Source of the DNA: Streptacidiphilus jeojiense
Lineage (GTDB): Bacteria > Actinomycetota > Actinomycetes > Streptomycetales > Streptomycetaceae
Length of the DNA stretch: 64,000 bases
NCBI RefSeq assembly: GCF_000719095.1
Contig: NZ_JOEH01000002.1
Coordinates: forward strand, 186,001-250,000
Direction of reading: 5' to 3'
The translations under genes and the position numbers were made by a program. Positions 1 to 7,501 of the stretch are shown one piece after another; the first letter of the stretch is position 1; each line of letters starts with the position of its first letter. The notes under the pieces are model-generated. The model had not been told where the DNA came from and did no database searches. It saw only the letters and a list, made by a program, of their open reading frames with translations.

Positions 1-297
1 CAGCGCGTCGCCATCGCCCGGGCGCTGGCGCAGAAGCCCGGACTGATCCTGTTCGACGAGCCGACCTCAGCGCTCGACCCCGAACTGGTCGGCGAGGTGC
101 TGGCCGTCATCAAGGACCTGGCCGGTAGTGGCACCACCCTGATCGTGGTCACCCACGAGATCGGCTTCGCCCGCGAGGTCGCCGACCTGGTCGTCTTCCT
201 CGACGGCGGCCGCATCCTCGAACAGGGCAGCCCGGCGGAGGTGCTGGACAACCCGCAGCACCCGCGCACCAGGGAGTTCCTCAGCAGGGTCCTCTGA
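1..297 (+). CDS. Amino-acid ABC transporter ATP-binding protein (3' part)
   Basis: The last 98 residues of an ABC ATPase whose start lies before the window. Visible are the helix that follows the signature motif (QRVAIARAL, fragment residues 1-9), Walker B with its catalytic glutamate (LILFDEPTSALDP, 15-27) and the switch histidine (VTHE, H52). This wording and the short C-terminus are typical of the polar amino-acid (GlnQ/HisP) class. It would energise import through a membrane permease, and the lipoprotein encoded 68 bases downstream is the likely receptor. Family assignment is firm; the amino acid transported cannot be read from the fragment. Confidence 0.93.
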   Translation, partial: QRVAIARALAQKPGLILFDEPTSALDPELVGEVLAVIKDLAGSGTTLIVVTHEIGFAREVADLVVFLDGGRILEQGSPAEVLDNPQHPRTREFLSRVL

Positions 298-365
298 CCC
301 CCCGTCCGCTGACCCCGTCCCAACCACATTCCCATTCGCAAGCACAGCCAAGTCCCAGGAGAACC

Positions 366-1397
366 ATGTCCAGCGCCGTGTCCAGACGTGTCCGCCTCAT
401 CCCCGCCACCGCCGCTCTGAGCGCCCTCGCGATCGGCCTGACCGCCTGCGGAAGCACCACCACCGCCAAGACCGAGACCGCAGCCGCCGCCGCACCGGCG
501 GGGAGCACCGTCGTCGCCGTCGGCGCACTCTCCAACGGGGCCGCGACCGAGGTCGACCTCACCGTCGCCCAGGTCGACTCGATCCGGGCCGAGCTGCCCG
601 CGTCGGTACGCGACAGCGGCGAGCTCACCATCGGCCTCGGCCTGCTGCCCGCCGGCTCTGCGCCGCTGGGCTACACCGGCTCCGACCAGAAGACCCTCAC
701 CGGCTCCGAGCCGGACATCGGCCGCCTGGTCGCCGCGGTCCTCGGCCTCAAGCCGGTGCTGGCCAACGCGACCTGGGACAACCTCTTCGTCGGCATCGAC
801 AGCGGGAAGACCGACGTGGGCTTCTCCAACATCACCGACACTGAGCAGCGCAAGACCAAGTACGACTTCGCCAGCTACCGGCAGGACAACCTCGGCTTCG
901 AGGTCCTCAAGAGCAACAGCTGGAACTTCGACGGCACGGCGGAGAGCCTCGCCGGGAAGACCGTCGCCGTGGGCGCCGGCACCAACCAGGAGAAGATCCT
1001 GGAGAAGTGGCAGTCCACCCTCAAGGCCGAGGGCAAGACCCTCACCATCAAGTACTACCCCGACGCCAACACCACGTACCTGGCCCTGGACTCGGGCAAG
1101 ATCGACACCTACTTCGAGCCCAACCCCGAGCTCGCCTACCACATCACCCAGACCGCGAAGACGCCCAACCCGACCCGGAGCGCCGGCAAGTTCTCCGGCG
1201 CCGGCGCCAGCCTCCAGGGGCTGATCGCCGCCACCACCAAGAAGGGCGACGGCCTGGCCAAGCCGCTCGCCGACGCCATCAACTACCTCATCAAGAACGG
1301 CGACTACGCCAAGTGGCTGGCCGCCTGGAACCTCTCCAACGAGGCCGTCCCCACCTCCCTGGTCAACCCGCCCGGCCTCCCGCTCACCAACTCCTGA
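366..1397 (+). CDS. Amino-acid ABC transporter substrate-binding lipoprotein
   Basis: A 343-residue secreted receptor. The N-terminus has a basic stretch (SRRVR), a hydrophobic core and a lipobox ending LTAC with the lipidated cysteine at residue 28, then a Thr/Ala-rich linker. The mature part reads as a type II periplasmic-binding (SBP_bac_3) fold: DIGRLVAAVLGLKPVLANATWDN is split here only for description, and GKTDVGFSNITDTEQRKTKYDF-like text is the usual lobe-crossing motif. The ATG is preceded by AGGAGAACC. It follows the ATPase by 68 bases in the same direction, so the two probably belong to one importer operon. Ligand specificity is not readable. Confidence 0.92.
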   Translation: MSSAVSRRVRLIPATAALSALAIGLTACGSTTTAKTETAAAAAPAGSTVVAVGALSNGAATEVDLTVAQVDSIRAELPASVRDSGELTIGLGLLPAGSAPLGYTGSDQKTLTGSEPDIGRLVAAVLGLKPVLANATWDNLFVGIDSGKTDVGFSNITDTEQRKTKYDFASYRQDNLGFEVLKSNSWNFDGTAESLAGKTVAVGAGTNQEKILEKWQSTLKAEGKTLTIKYYPDANTTYLALDSGKIDTYFEPNPELAYHITQTAKTPNPTRSAGKFSGAGASLQGLIAATTKKGDGLAKPLADAINYLIKNGDYAKWLAAWNLSNEAVPTSLVNPPGLPLTNS

Positions 1398-1410
1398 GCA
1401 ACCGTCAGGG

Positions 1411-1456
1411 CCGTCCGCCCCGTCCTTCTGTGATCGCGGAGGGACGGGGCGGACGG
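1411..1456. terminator. Bidirectional hairpin terminator
   Basis: Perfect 15-base inverted repeat (CCGTCCGCCCCGTCC at 1411-1425 and its complement at 1442-1456) with a 16-base loop. It sits exactly between the convergent stops at 1397 and 1457. There is no T-run, as is common in actinomycetes. Confidence 0.8.
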
Positions 1457-1882
1457 TCACCGCAGTCGGACGATTGCCAGTACGGCGGCAGACAGACAGG
1501 CGACCGCGAACCCGGTTCCGCACAGTCCGAGGAGTACCGCGCCCGGCAGGTTCGGTGGCAGGTCCGCGAGGACCGCGTCCTGCGGACGTTCCGGCAGGTA
1601 GCGGACCGGGACCTGATCGCCGACGGCCCGAGACAGGCCGGACTCGTCGTTGGTCAGCATCCTTCGGCCGTCCACCGTACGGAAGGCCACCACCGCATGC
1701 TGCACCCCGTCGCGGCCCTGATCCCCGGGAACGGTGTAGACGTGCAGCACCTGCCCGTCCGCCGGCAGCCCGTCACTCAGGGTCCGGCGCGTCCGCACCC
1801 TACGACGGACCGCCCGCGCGCCGATCACCAGGACCAGCAGGCCGGCCACCCCGCAGAGCAGGGCGAACGCTCCGAGCGCCAC
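1457..1882 (-). CDS. DUF3592-type small membrane protein
   Basis: A 141-residue protein of unknown function. A hydrophobic segment opens the protein (ALGAFALLCGVAGLLVLVIG), an extracytoplasmic domain follows (VVAFRTVDGRRMLTNDESG, then VPVRYLPERPQDAVL), and a second hydrophobic segment closes it before a short basic tail (AIVRLR). Two helices flanking a small beta domain with the VRYLPERP-like motif is the DUF3592 layout. I placed the start at the GTG at 1882 because GGAGG lies nine bases upstream on that strand; an in-frame ATG at 1963 would add 27 residues with no such site and would crowd the divergent acetyltransferase. Confidence 0.75.
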   Translation of the reverse strand: MALGAFALLCGVAGLLVLVIGARAVRRRVRTRRTLSDGLPADGQVLHVYTVPGDQGRDGVQHAVVAFRTVDGRRMLTNDESGLSRAVGDQVPVRYLPERPQDAVLADLPPNLPGAVLLGLCGTGFAVACLSAAVLAIVRLR

Positions 1883-1969
1883 AGCGGACCACCTCCGGGT
1901 GCGAGAACCGCTCGGGACATCCGCGTATCCCGGTTGTCCGCAGGTCGACCCGACAAGGATCATGGCGTG

Positions 1970-2503
1970 ATGACTGATCACTTCGCCCCGACATCGCGGA
2001 CCGTGTTGCGACTCACGGAGTATACGAAGGCCGACCAGACGGAGATCCTCGGCGACGGCGCCGATCCCTTCGGAGTGGCGGAGGCCGGACTGACGTGGCT
2101 GCCCAAGAAGGACCACTTCGGTATCAGGCAGAACGGCCGCCTCGTCGCCCATACCGGTCTGCTGCAACTCCCCATCGTGATCGGCGCTGTCGAAACGGAG
2201 GTCGTGGGCATCGGCGGAGTGGCCGTCGCGCCCGATCTACGGGGGCAAGGACTCGCACGGTCGGTCGTCTCCGCGGCCCTGGACCACGCACGGACGATGG
2301 GTCCCCGGTTCGGGCTCCTGTTCTGCCGACCGCCGCTCGTCCCGCTCTACCAGCGACTCGGCTGGCACCTGCTTGACCAGGACGTCCAGGTCGAGCAGCC
2401 GGAGGGACCCGTGACCATGCCGCTGCGGACCATGTGGACGCCGCTCCACGACGGCGCCTACTGGCCTGCCGGAGCGGTGCGGCTGCACTCGCTCCCGATG
2501 TGA
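1970..2503 (+). CDS. GNAT-family N-acetyltransferase
   Basis: A 177-residue acyltransferase that would move an acetyl group from acetyl-CoA to an amine. The acetyl-CoA loop is clear: VGIGGVAVAPDLRGQGLARS (residues 79-98) with the RGQGLA pyrophosphate loop at 91-96. A later FGLLFCRPPLVPLYQRLGW segment is the usual GNAT motif B (position near residue 120), where the YQRLGW motif is diagnostic. The LPIVIGAVETEVVGIGGVAV stretch resembles NodA-like and aminoglycoside acetyltransferase-like GNATs. The frame stays open far upstream, but ATG 1970 begins the recognisable domain. Substrate unknown. Confidence 0.85.
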   Translation: MTDHFAPTSRTVLRLTEYTKADQTEILGDGADPFGVAEAGLTWLPKKDHFGIRQNGRLVAHTGLLQLPIVIGAVETEVVGIGGVAVAPDLRGQGLARSVVSAALDHARTMGPRFGLLFCRPPLVPLYQRLGWHLLDQDVQVEQPEGPVTMPLRTMWTPLHDGAYWPAGAVRLHSLPM

Positions 2504-2593
2504 GAGCGAGGGGCGGATTCGGTTCCTCTCGCGGCCAGGCACCGACAGTGGATCAAGTGACCATGGCGGGAACCCGCTAGCCCGCCCGGACGG

Positions 2594-2609
2594 GCGAGCC
2601 TAGGCTCGC
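2594..2609. promoter_or_regulatory. 16-bp perfect palindrome containing a -10-like TAGGCT
   Basis: GCGAGCCTAGGCTCGC is a perfect palindrome. Its centre holds TAGGCT (2601-2606), an actinomycete-like -10 hexamer, seven bases before the ATG at 2614. It may be an operator over a promoter giving a leaderless transcript. No ribosome-binding site precedes this start. Inferred from sequence alone. Confidence 0.4.
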
Positions 2610-2613
2610 GGCC

Positions 2614-3042
2614 ATGACTTCGCAGCAGAGCCGTGAGCTCGTCCAGGGCGCATGGCGGGCGTTCGCATCCCGCGACCCGGAGCAGGTCTCGGCAGTCTTC
2701 ACCGAGGACGCGGAATGGTTGGCCCCGGCGGGCAACGCGACAGCCGTCGCACTCGGCGGGAGCAACCACATGGTCGGGAGGGAAGCCATTGTGCACTTCC
2801 TGACCGTCGACTTCCCCCGGCTCTTCACCAAGGACGTCACCGTCACCTTCCGTGGCTTCCACGCCGACGGCGACGTCGTCGTGGTGGAGGAGACCATGGA
2901 GGCCACGCTGTCCAACGGGAACAGCTACAGCAACGACTACTGCTTCATCTTCGAGCTGCGCGACGGACTGATCCACCGGGTACGCGAGTACATGGACACG
3001 GCCCGCGGCGCCCGCATGGTCTTCGCTGGCCAGGACGGGTGA
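2614..3042 (+). CDS. SnoaL-like / NTF2-fold protein
   Basis: A 142-residue single-domain protein of the cone-shaped NTF2/ketosteroid-isomerase-like superfamily. The family pattern is an N-terminal helix with WRAFASRDPEQVSAVFTEDAEW (described in two parts: an amphipathic helix, then FTEDAEWLAP), a central GREAIVHFL segment, and paired strands ending FIFELRDGLIHRVREYMDT. Such proteins are small hydrolases, isomerases or ligand-binding proteins, and the sequence does not show which. The start is short-spaced from a possible -10, with no ribosome-binding site. Confidence 0.8.
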   Translation: MTSQQSRELVQGAWRAFASRDPEQVSAVFTEDAEWLAPAGNATAVALGGSNHMVGREAIVHFLTVDFPRLFTKDVTVTFRGFHADGDVVVVEETMEATLSNGNSYSNDYCFIFELRDGLIHRVREYMDTARGARMVFAGQDG

Positions 3043-3662
3043 GCGCTGGGTTGCTCGGAGCGCCCCACGTTTGCAACGGCAGCGTGTGGTGACGCGAGTC
3101 GGCCGCCGTCTCCCGGGCTCGCGCCCGGAAAGAAGCGGCTTCGCCGCGCGACAAGGGCAGGGGGTGCCCGGGCCCGGCGCGAAGCGTGCGGCGAGGGCGC
3201 GAGGCTGGGGCGCGTGCGCCGTTCTGGGCCGTTTTGGGGTCTCGACCTGCGTTGGGGTCACTGAATTCGGGCATACCGGTCAGGGATTGTCGGACGAGTG
3301 ACCCCAAAGCCCGGGTGATCGGGCGAACCGGGGTCACTTTCGGGACAAGGGGTCACTTGATCTTGCCCATTTGCCCGATTCATCCGCACTTGCCCGTACC
3401 AAGAATGACCCGACGTACCAAAAGTGACCCCAGTTCAGCCGCAGGCACCACGCAGGAACGTTTCCGCAGCCCCGCCCGGAAGGGCACCGACCCGCCGCCC
3501 GGCAGCGCACGCCCCACCACCCGCCCCGCTCCTCGTCGTTGGCCGTGAGCGACAGCGAGCCACCCCAGCCCGGCACGGAGCGGCGCGCCCCATGGAGGTG
3601 ACGGTGGGTCAGCGGGAGCAATCGCGCACCGGTCACTCCGCCGCTGGATGGGGGCTCGGTCG
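3043..3662. other. 620-base non-coding region
   Basis: No frame here has convincing codon bias or a recognisable product. The left part holds a small GCGGC-TTC-GCCGC hairpin near 3136-3148. The middle (3254-3431) holds the GGGGTCACT repeat cluster listed separately and is less GC-rich than its surroundings. The right part (about 3440-3660) is GC-rich, with nothing I can name. It separates the SnoaL gene from the convergent methyltransferase gene. Confidence 0.6.
3254..3431. repeat. Cluster of five GGGGTCACT motifs in both orientations
   Basis: GGGGTCACT occurs at 3254-3262, 3330-3338 and 3349-3357, and its complement AGTGACCCC at 3297-3305 and 3423-3431. The copies at 3330-3340 and 3421-3431 extend to an 11-base inverted pair (GGGGTCACTTT / AAAGTGACCCC) bounding about 100 bases. 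Inside that interval are TTGCCC repeats and two related TACCAA-A-GTGACCC-like stretches (3397-3410 and 3416-3431). It could be a multi-site regulator target or the remnant of a small mobile element. Confidence 0.6.
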
Positions 3663-4442
3663 CTACAGGGTCCCGGTTCCGTCGCTGGTCCCGGTCCCGG
3701 TCTCGGTCTTGCGCTGGAACAGGGCTGTCCAGAGGAACGGCTCGCCGAACAGCGAGGACTCGGGGGGCTCGTCGCGCATGCGGCGCAGTTCCACTTTCGT
3801 CAGTCCGGAGAAGATCCAGCGCAGGGACTCCGGAGTGTAGGCGAGGCCGCCGTGGAGGCGGCCCTCGCGGTAGAGGTCGGTATCGGGGAGTTCGGAGCCC
3901 ATCGCGCCGGACGCGAAGCAGGTGAGGGCCAGGTGGCCGCCCGGGGCCAGGACTCGGTCAAGGAGGTCGAGGTAGCTGATCCTGCGATGCGGCGGCAGGT
4001 GGTGGAAGCAGCCCGAGTCGCAGATCAGGTCGTAGGGCCCGGTGAGCTCAGTGGCGGTGAGGGCGAAGGCGTCGCCGCAGCGGAATCGGACGGCCGTCGC
4101 CGCTTCGCTGTCGCGGGACCGGTCCTCGGCCCAGGCGATGGCGGCGGGGGAGAGGTCGACGGCGTCCACCTGGAACCCCTGCGATGCCAGGAACAGCGCG
4201 TTCCGGCCGGGGCCGCAGCCCAAGTCGAGGGCCCGACCCGGCGTGACCAGGCCCCGGTCCAGGTAGGAGGCCAGGTTCTCGTCGGGCTTGGCGACGAAGA
4301 ACGGGATCGCCCTGGAGCGGTCCGCGTAGAAGCCGTCCCACCAGGGGCCCCCGTTGGCCGCCGTCCAGCGGTCCGCCTCGGGGGCGAACAGGTCGTCCAG
4401 CAGCCTGAGTACGTCCTCGACCGTGCGCATGTTCCGGTCCAT
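3663..4442 (-). CDS. Class I SAM-dependent methyltransferase
   Basis: A 259-residue Rossmann-fold methyltransferase. The SAM-binding glycine motif is ALDLGCGPGRNAL (residues 71-83), followed by the acidic motif VDAVDLS and a post-motif III region with HLPPHRRISYLDLLDRVLAP. The N-terminal section ends in a WWDGFYADRSRAIPF motif common in thiopurine/tellurite-resistance-like (TehB-type) methyltransferases. A C-terminal aromatic-poor region ends with a Thr/Gly-rich tail (TETGTGTSDGTGTL). The ATG at 4442 has only a weak ribosome-binding site, and a second ATG four codons in is possible. Substrate unknown. Confidence 0.85.
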   Translation of the reverse strand: MDRNMRTVEDVLRLLDDLFAPEADRWTAANGGPWWDGFYADRSRAIPFFVAKPDENLASYLDRGLVTPGRALDLGCGPGRNALFLASQGFQVDAVDLSPAAIAWAEDRSRDSEAATAVRFRCGDAFALTATELTGPYDLICDSGCFHHLPPHRRISYLDLLDRVLAPGGHLALTCFASGAMGSELPDTDLYREGRLHGGLAYTPESLRWIFSGLTKVELRRMRDEPPESSLFGEPFLWTALFQRKTETGTGTSDGTGTL

Positions 4443-4673
4443 CCGACCGACGACCCCCTTCGACGATGACCGGATGCTACTGACGGTTTCGGCGAAGGGC
4501 CAGCTCAGGGCGGGTGGCCGCAGGTCGCGTGGGGCCGTCCGGCGGTGGTGGCAGAGGGGGTGGGCCTCTGGGCCCGGGCCCCGCCCGCGCGATCGGCCCT
4601 ACCCCCGTACGGCTTCGTCAAGGGCCCGTTCCCGGTCGGGTCCAGCCATGTTTTTTCGCGGATTCAGCGGATG

Positions 4674-5129
4674 TCAGCGGGGGAGCCAGGCGTCCGGGGT
4701 GGCGGCCATTTTTCGGACGTGGGGTGGGAGTCGGCCGCTGAGGACCTGGGCGAGGGTCGTCTCGTCGAGGACGCGGCGCAGGCTGGCTCGGGCGGCGACC
4801 CAGACCTCGGGGAGGTGTTCGGCGGCGCCGGCGTAGGCGGTCTCGTGCGGGCGCAGGCCGCGGACCTCGGCGAGCGGGCCGTCGACGGCGCGGATGACCG
4901 ACCCCAGGCTGATCTCGGTGGCGGGCTTCGCCAGGGTGTAGCCGCCCTCGGCGCCGCGGTGGCTGCAGACCAACCCGGCGTGGCGGAGTTCGACCAGGAT
5001 CGTCTCGACGAACTTCCGCGGCAGCCCCTGATGGTCGATCAGGACATTGGCCTTCACCAGCTCAGGGCCATGGGCGGCCAGCTCGAGCATGGCCCGTACC
5101 GCGTAGTCCGCCTTGGCCGAAATCTGCAC
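4674..5129 (-). CDS. Rrf2-family transcriptional regulator
   Basis: A 151-residue winged-helix regulator with the Rrf2 hallmark N-terminus (QISAKADYAVRAMLELA) and wing (RGAEGGYTLAKPATEISLGS), followed by the dimerisation helix. Fe-S sensing members such as IscR and NsrR carry three cysteines after the wing. Here that region (LAEVRGLRPHETAYAG) has none, and the only cysteine is in GLVCSHRG, so an Fe-S cluster is unlikely and it may sense something else. I chose GTG 5129 because the conserved domain begins there. It is transcribed away from the nitroreductase-hemerythrin gene and probably controls it and itself through the operator at 5215. Confidence 0.85.
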   Translation of the reverse strand: MQISAKADYAVRAMLELAAHGPELVKANVLIDHQGLPRKFVETILVELRHAGLVCSHRGAEGGYTLAKPATEISLGSVIRAVDGPLAEVRGLRPHETAYAGAAEHLPEVWVAARASLRRVLDETTLAQVLSGRLPPHVRKMAATPDAWLPR

Positions 5130-5181
5130 GGTTGATGCTAACAGCGGTGGTGCCGCCGGGGGCGGCTCCTGCCGTTCGCCG

Positions 5182-5231
5182 TTGCGTGTGCCGGTCCGCC
5201 GATGCTGTAATACATTTGCTTGCAAAGCAAA
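5182..5231 (+). promoter_or_regulatory. Promoter and operator of the nitroreductase-hemerythrin gene
   Basis: A -35-like TTGCGT (5182-5187) and -10-like TGTAAT (5206-5211) are 18 bases apart. Immediately downstream lies TTTGCTT-GCA-AAGCAAA (5215-5231), a perfect 7-base inverted repeat with a 3-base centre, in an unusually AT-rich patch. The site lies between the divergent Rrf2 and fusion genes, so it is the obvious Rrf2 target. Inference from position and symmetry. Confidence 0.6.
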
Positions 5232-5279
5232 GCTAGCGAGGGCTCCGCCGGATGCGCGGGCCCCGACGGAGGAGTCGGC

Positions 5280-6200
5280 ATGGGCTGGAACGACCAGATC
5301 ATCAACGAGTTCCGGGAGAACAACGGCCGGGTGGGCGGCATGTTCGAGGGGGTCCCGCTGGTGCTGATCACCACGGCCGGGGTGCGGAGCGGAAAGCCGC
5401 ACACGACCCCGGTCGTGTGTCTGCGGGAGGGCGGGCGGGTGGTGGTCTTCGGCTCGAACATGGGGAAGGACCGGCACCCGGACTGGTACCGCAACATCCT
5501 CGGCACCGCGCAGGTCACCCTAGAGACCGGGACCGAGGAGGGCCGGGTGAGGTCCTACTCCACCCGCGCGGTCGTCCTCCAGGGCGAGGAGCGGGACCGG
5601 CTGTGGGAGCGGCAGTGCGCTCTCGACCCGGCCTTTCGCGCCTACCAGGAGAAGACCGAGCGGCAGATCCCGGTGATCGCCCTGCATCCCCTGGACCTGT
5701 CGGCGGACCCGGCCCGGACCCGGCTGGTCGGGGAGCAGCTGCTGGCGCACCACCGGGACCTGCGCGCCGAACTCGCCCGGCTGCGCGCATCGCTCCTCGA
5801 CCCGGCGTCGGCGCCAGCGTCCGCGTCGGTGTCTACGTCCGCGTCGGCGTCGGCGCCGGCGTCCGAAGGGCTCGGACCGGCCGCGCAGCTGCGCCGGCAC
5901 TGCCTGGCCTTCTGCTACGGACTGCAGCTGCACCACACCCGCGAGGACGGTGCCTTCACGGAGTTCGAGCGGGTGTACCCGCACCTGGTTCCGGTGATCA
6001 CGCGGCTGCGTGCGGAACACGCCGTCGTGGAGCAGGGCCTGAGGGAGTTCGAAGAGCTGCTGGACGCCGCGCCCAGCGGTGCCGACGGCGAGGTCGGGTC
6101 GGTCCGTGCCGAGCTGGAGCGGGTGGTGGCCGATCTGGAGCAGCACTTCGCCTACGAGGAGGAGCAGCTGCTGCCCGCCCTGCGCGGCGACGTCGGATAA
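5280..6200 (+). CDS. Deazaflavin (F420)-dependent nitroreductase fused to a hemerythrin domain
   Basis: A 306-residue two-domain protein. Residues 1-140 match the Ddn/DUF385 family: VPLVLITTAGVRSGKPHTTP (25-44), GSNMGKDRHPDWYRNI (58-73) and the closing PVIALHP. These proteins bind F420H2 and reduce nitro or quinone compounds. Residues about 150-305 are a hemerythrin HHE bundle: H157/H158, then HHTRED (218-223), H247, H289 and E293-E295 are candidate di-iron ligands. The bundle is interrupted by an Ala/Ser-rich low-complexity linker (175-196). GGAGGAG lies six bases before ATG 5280. Possible roles are NO, oxygen or quinone stress defence, which would suit an adjacent Rrf2 regulator. Confidence 0.85.
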   Translation: MGWNDQIINEFRENNGRVGGMFEGVPLVLITTAGVRSGKPHTTPVVCLREGGRVVVFGSNMGKDRHPDWYRNILGTAQVTLETGTEEGRVRSYSTRAVVLQGEERDRLWERQCALDPAFRAYQEKTERQIPVIALHPLDLSADPARTRLVGEQLLAHHRDLRAELARLRASLLDPASAPASASVSTSASASAPASEGLGPAAQLRRHCLAFCYGLQLHHTREDGAFTEFERVYPHLVPVITRLRAEHAVVEQGLREFEELLDAAPSGADGEVGSVRAELERVVADLEQHFAYEEEQLLPALRGDVG

Positions 6201-6260
6201 TCTGGCGGCTCAGGGAAGGCCGCGCACTGGGCGCTGAGCCGGCTGGGAAGGGGTGCTGGA

Positions 6261-6746
6261 GTGGCGACGGAGCCCGGCTTGGACCCCGTTCCGGATCCGG
6301 GCAGCGGTCTCAGCACCGACGACGCGATCCGGGCCATGCTGCTGCTGATGCCCAGGGTGGCGGCCCGGATCAAGCGGATCCCGCTGCCGGAGCGGCTCCA
6401 GTCGATGAAGTTGGCCCCCCGACACCTGTCGCTGCTCTCGTACCTGCTCTTCGACGGGCCGATGCCGGTCAGTCAGCTGGCGGCCAGGCTCGAAGTGGCG
6501 CCCACCACGGTGAGCCTGATGGTCAGTGACCTGACCCAGCAGGGCGTACTGGAGCGGCGCGACGATCCGGAGGACCGGCGGCGGACCATCGTGGCCCTCA
6601 GCGAGGACCCGGAGACCCGCTCCGCGATCGAGCGCTGGCTGGCGAACGGCGCCCGTGCCTGGCGTGCGGCCTTCGATCCGCTGACCCCGGCCGAGCGGGC
6701 GGTCTTCGTCCGCACCATGGAGGCCTACGAGGGCGAGAGCAGCTGA
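6261..6746 (+). CDS. MarR-family transcriptional regulator
   Basis: A 161-residue winged-helix regulator. The recognition region reads VSQLAARLEVAPTTVSLMVS, followed by the wing DLTQQGVLERRDDPEDRRRT, where the DPEDRR turn is the MarR fingerprint. Flanking helices (ERLQSMKLAPRHLSLLSYLL before, and AERAVFVRTMEAYE after) would form the dimer. GTG 6261 follows a GGAAGGGG stretch. It lies 60 bases after the nitroreductase-hemerythrin gene in the same direction and could be cotranscribed, and it is convergent with the MOSC gene ten bases away. Ligand unknown. Confidence 0.88.
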   Translation: MATEPGLDPVPDPGSGLSTDDAIRAMLLLMPRVAARIKRIPLPERLQSMKLAPRHLSLLSYLLFDGPMPVSQLAARLEVAPTTVSLMVSDLTQQGVLERRDDPEDRRRTIVALSEDPETRSAIERWLANGARAWRAAFDPLTPAERAVFVRTMEAYEGESS

Positions 6747-6756
6747 CGCCCACCCG

Positions 6757-7431
6757 CTACCCGGACTCCTGCCCGGACCGCTTGGCCAGGCGTCGGCGGA
6801 CCAGCTCCTTGTCCTCCTCCGGCAGCGCGTCGGCGACCAGCAGCCTCGGCAGCAGTTCGGGTTCGAGCGTCGCCGCGCGGAAGACCAGCCCGACGGTGAC
6901 GTCGTGGTCCGGCCGGTGGCCGATCTCCACGCGGTCGCCGGCGCTGATCTCGCCCGGCTCGATCACCCGCAGGTAGGCGCCGGGCACCGCGGCCTGGGTG
7001 AACCGCTTGATCCAGCCCTCGCGCCGCAGCCACCCCTGGAAGGTCGAGCACGGGATGCGGGGGCAGGACACCTCCAGGACCACCTGCGGGCCGATGTGCC
7101 AGCGCTCGCCGATCAGGGCGCCGGTGACGTCCAGGCCGAGCGTGGTGAGGTTCTCGCCGAAGGCGCCGCCGGGCAGCGGTCGGCCCAACTCCGCCTCCCA
7201 GCCGTCGAGATCCTCCCGGGCGTAGGCGTAGACGGCCTGGTCGTAGCCTCCGTGATGGTCCACGTCGTAGACGCGGTCACCGGCGAGGCCGACCGCTCCG
7301 GTGCCCTTCGGCCCCGGGGCGGTGACCGCCACTGGGCCGTCGACCGGCCGCTTGTCGATCCCGGTGTCACCGGGACCGCTCTTCCACGGATTCGGCTGGG
7401 GCCGGCCGACATTGACCGAGAGCAGTTCCAT
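6757..7431 (-). CDS. MOSC-domain protein (YiiM-like)
   Basis: A 224-residue MOSC (molybdenum cofactor sulfurase C-terminal) protein. Conserved pieces include GDRVYDVDHHGGYDQAVYAY, the AFGENLTTLGLDVTGALIGE region (split for description: FGENLTT then IGERW) and the cysteine segment CPRIPCSTFQGWL. These place it with YiiM/YuaD-type stand-alone MOSC proteins. Known members use molybdenum cofactor to reduce N-hydroxylated bases. I start at ATG 7431, where the conserved MELLSVNVG begins; upstream in-frame ATGs at 7473 and 7479 would leave almost no space to the divergent gene at 7502. Confidence 0.85.
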   Translation of the reverse strand: MELLSVNVGRPQPNPWKSGPGDTGIDKRPVDGPVAVTAPGPKGTGAVGLAGDRVYDVDHHGGYDQAVYAYAREDLDGWEAELGRPLPGGAFGENLTTLGLDVTGALIGERWHIGPQVVLEVSCPRIPCSTFQGWLRREGWIKRFTQAAVPGAYLRVIEPGEISAGDRVEIGHRPDHDVTVGLVFRAATLEPELLPRLLVADALPEEDKELVRRRLAKRSGQESG

Positions 7432-7489
7432 GCTGGCGAGATTACGGTTCGCCGCGGGTTCCAGTCGATCCATTTTCACTCTCGCGATC

Positions 7490-7495
7490 TACACT
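7490..7495 (+). promoter_or_regulatory. -10-like TACACT, probable leaderless start
   Basis: TACACT ends six bases before the ATG at 7502 and there is no ribosome-binding site, so the mRNA probably begins at or next to the start codon. The hexamer is flanked by two TCGCGAT direct repeats (7482-7488 and 7497-7503). Confidence 0.45.
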
Positions 7496-7501
7496 GTCGC
7501 G

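Noticed and set aside
3334..3636. A 100-residue minus-strand frame in the GTCACT cluster region
   Set aside because: Codon use is not typical of the neighbours, and it includes the repeat motifs, so it is probably non-coding.
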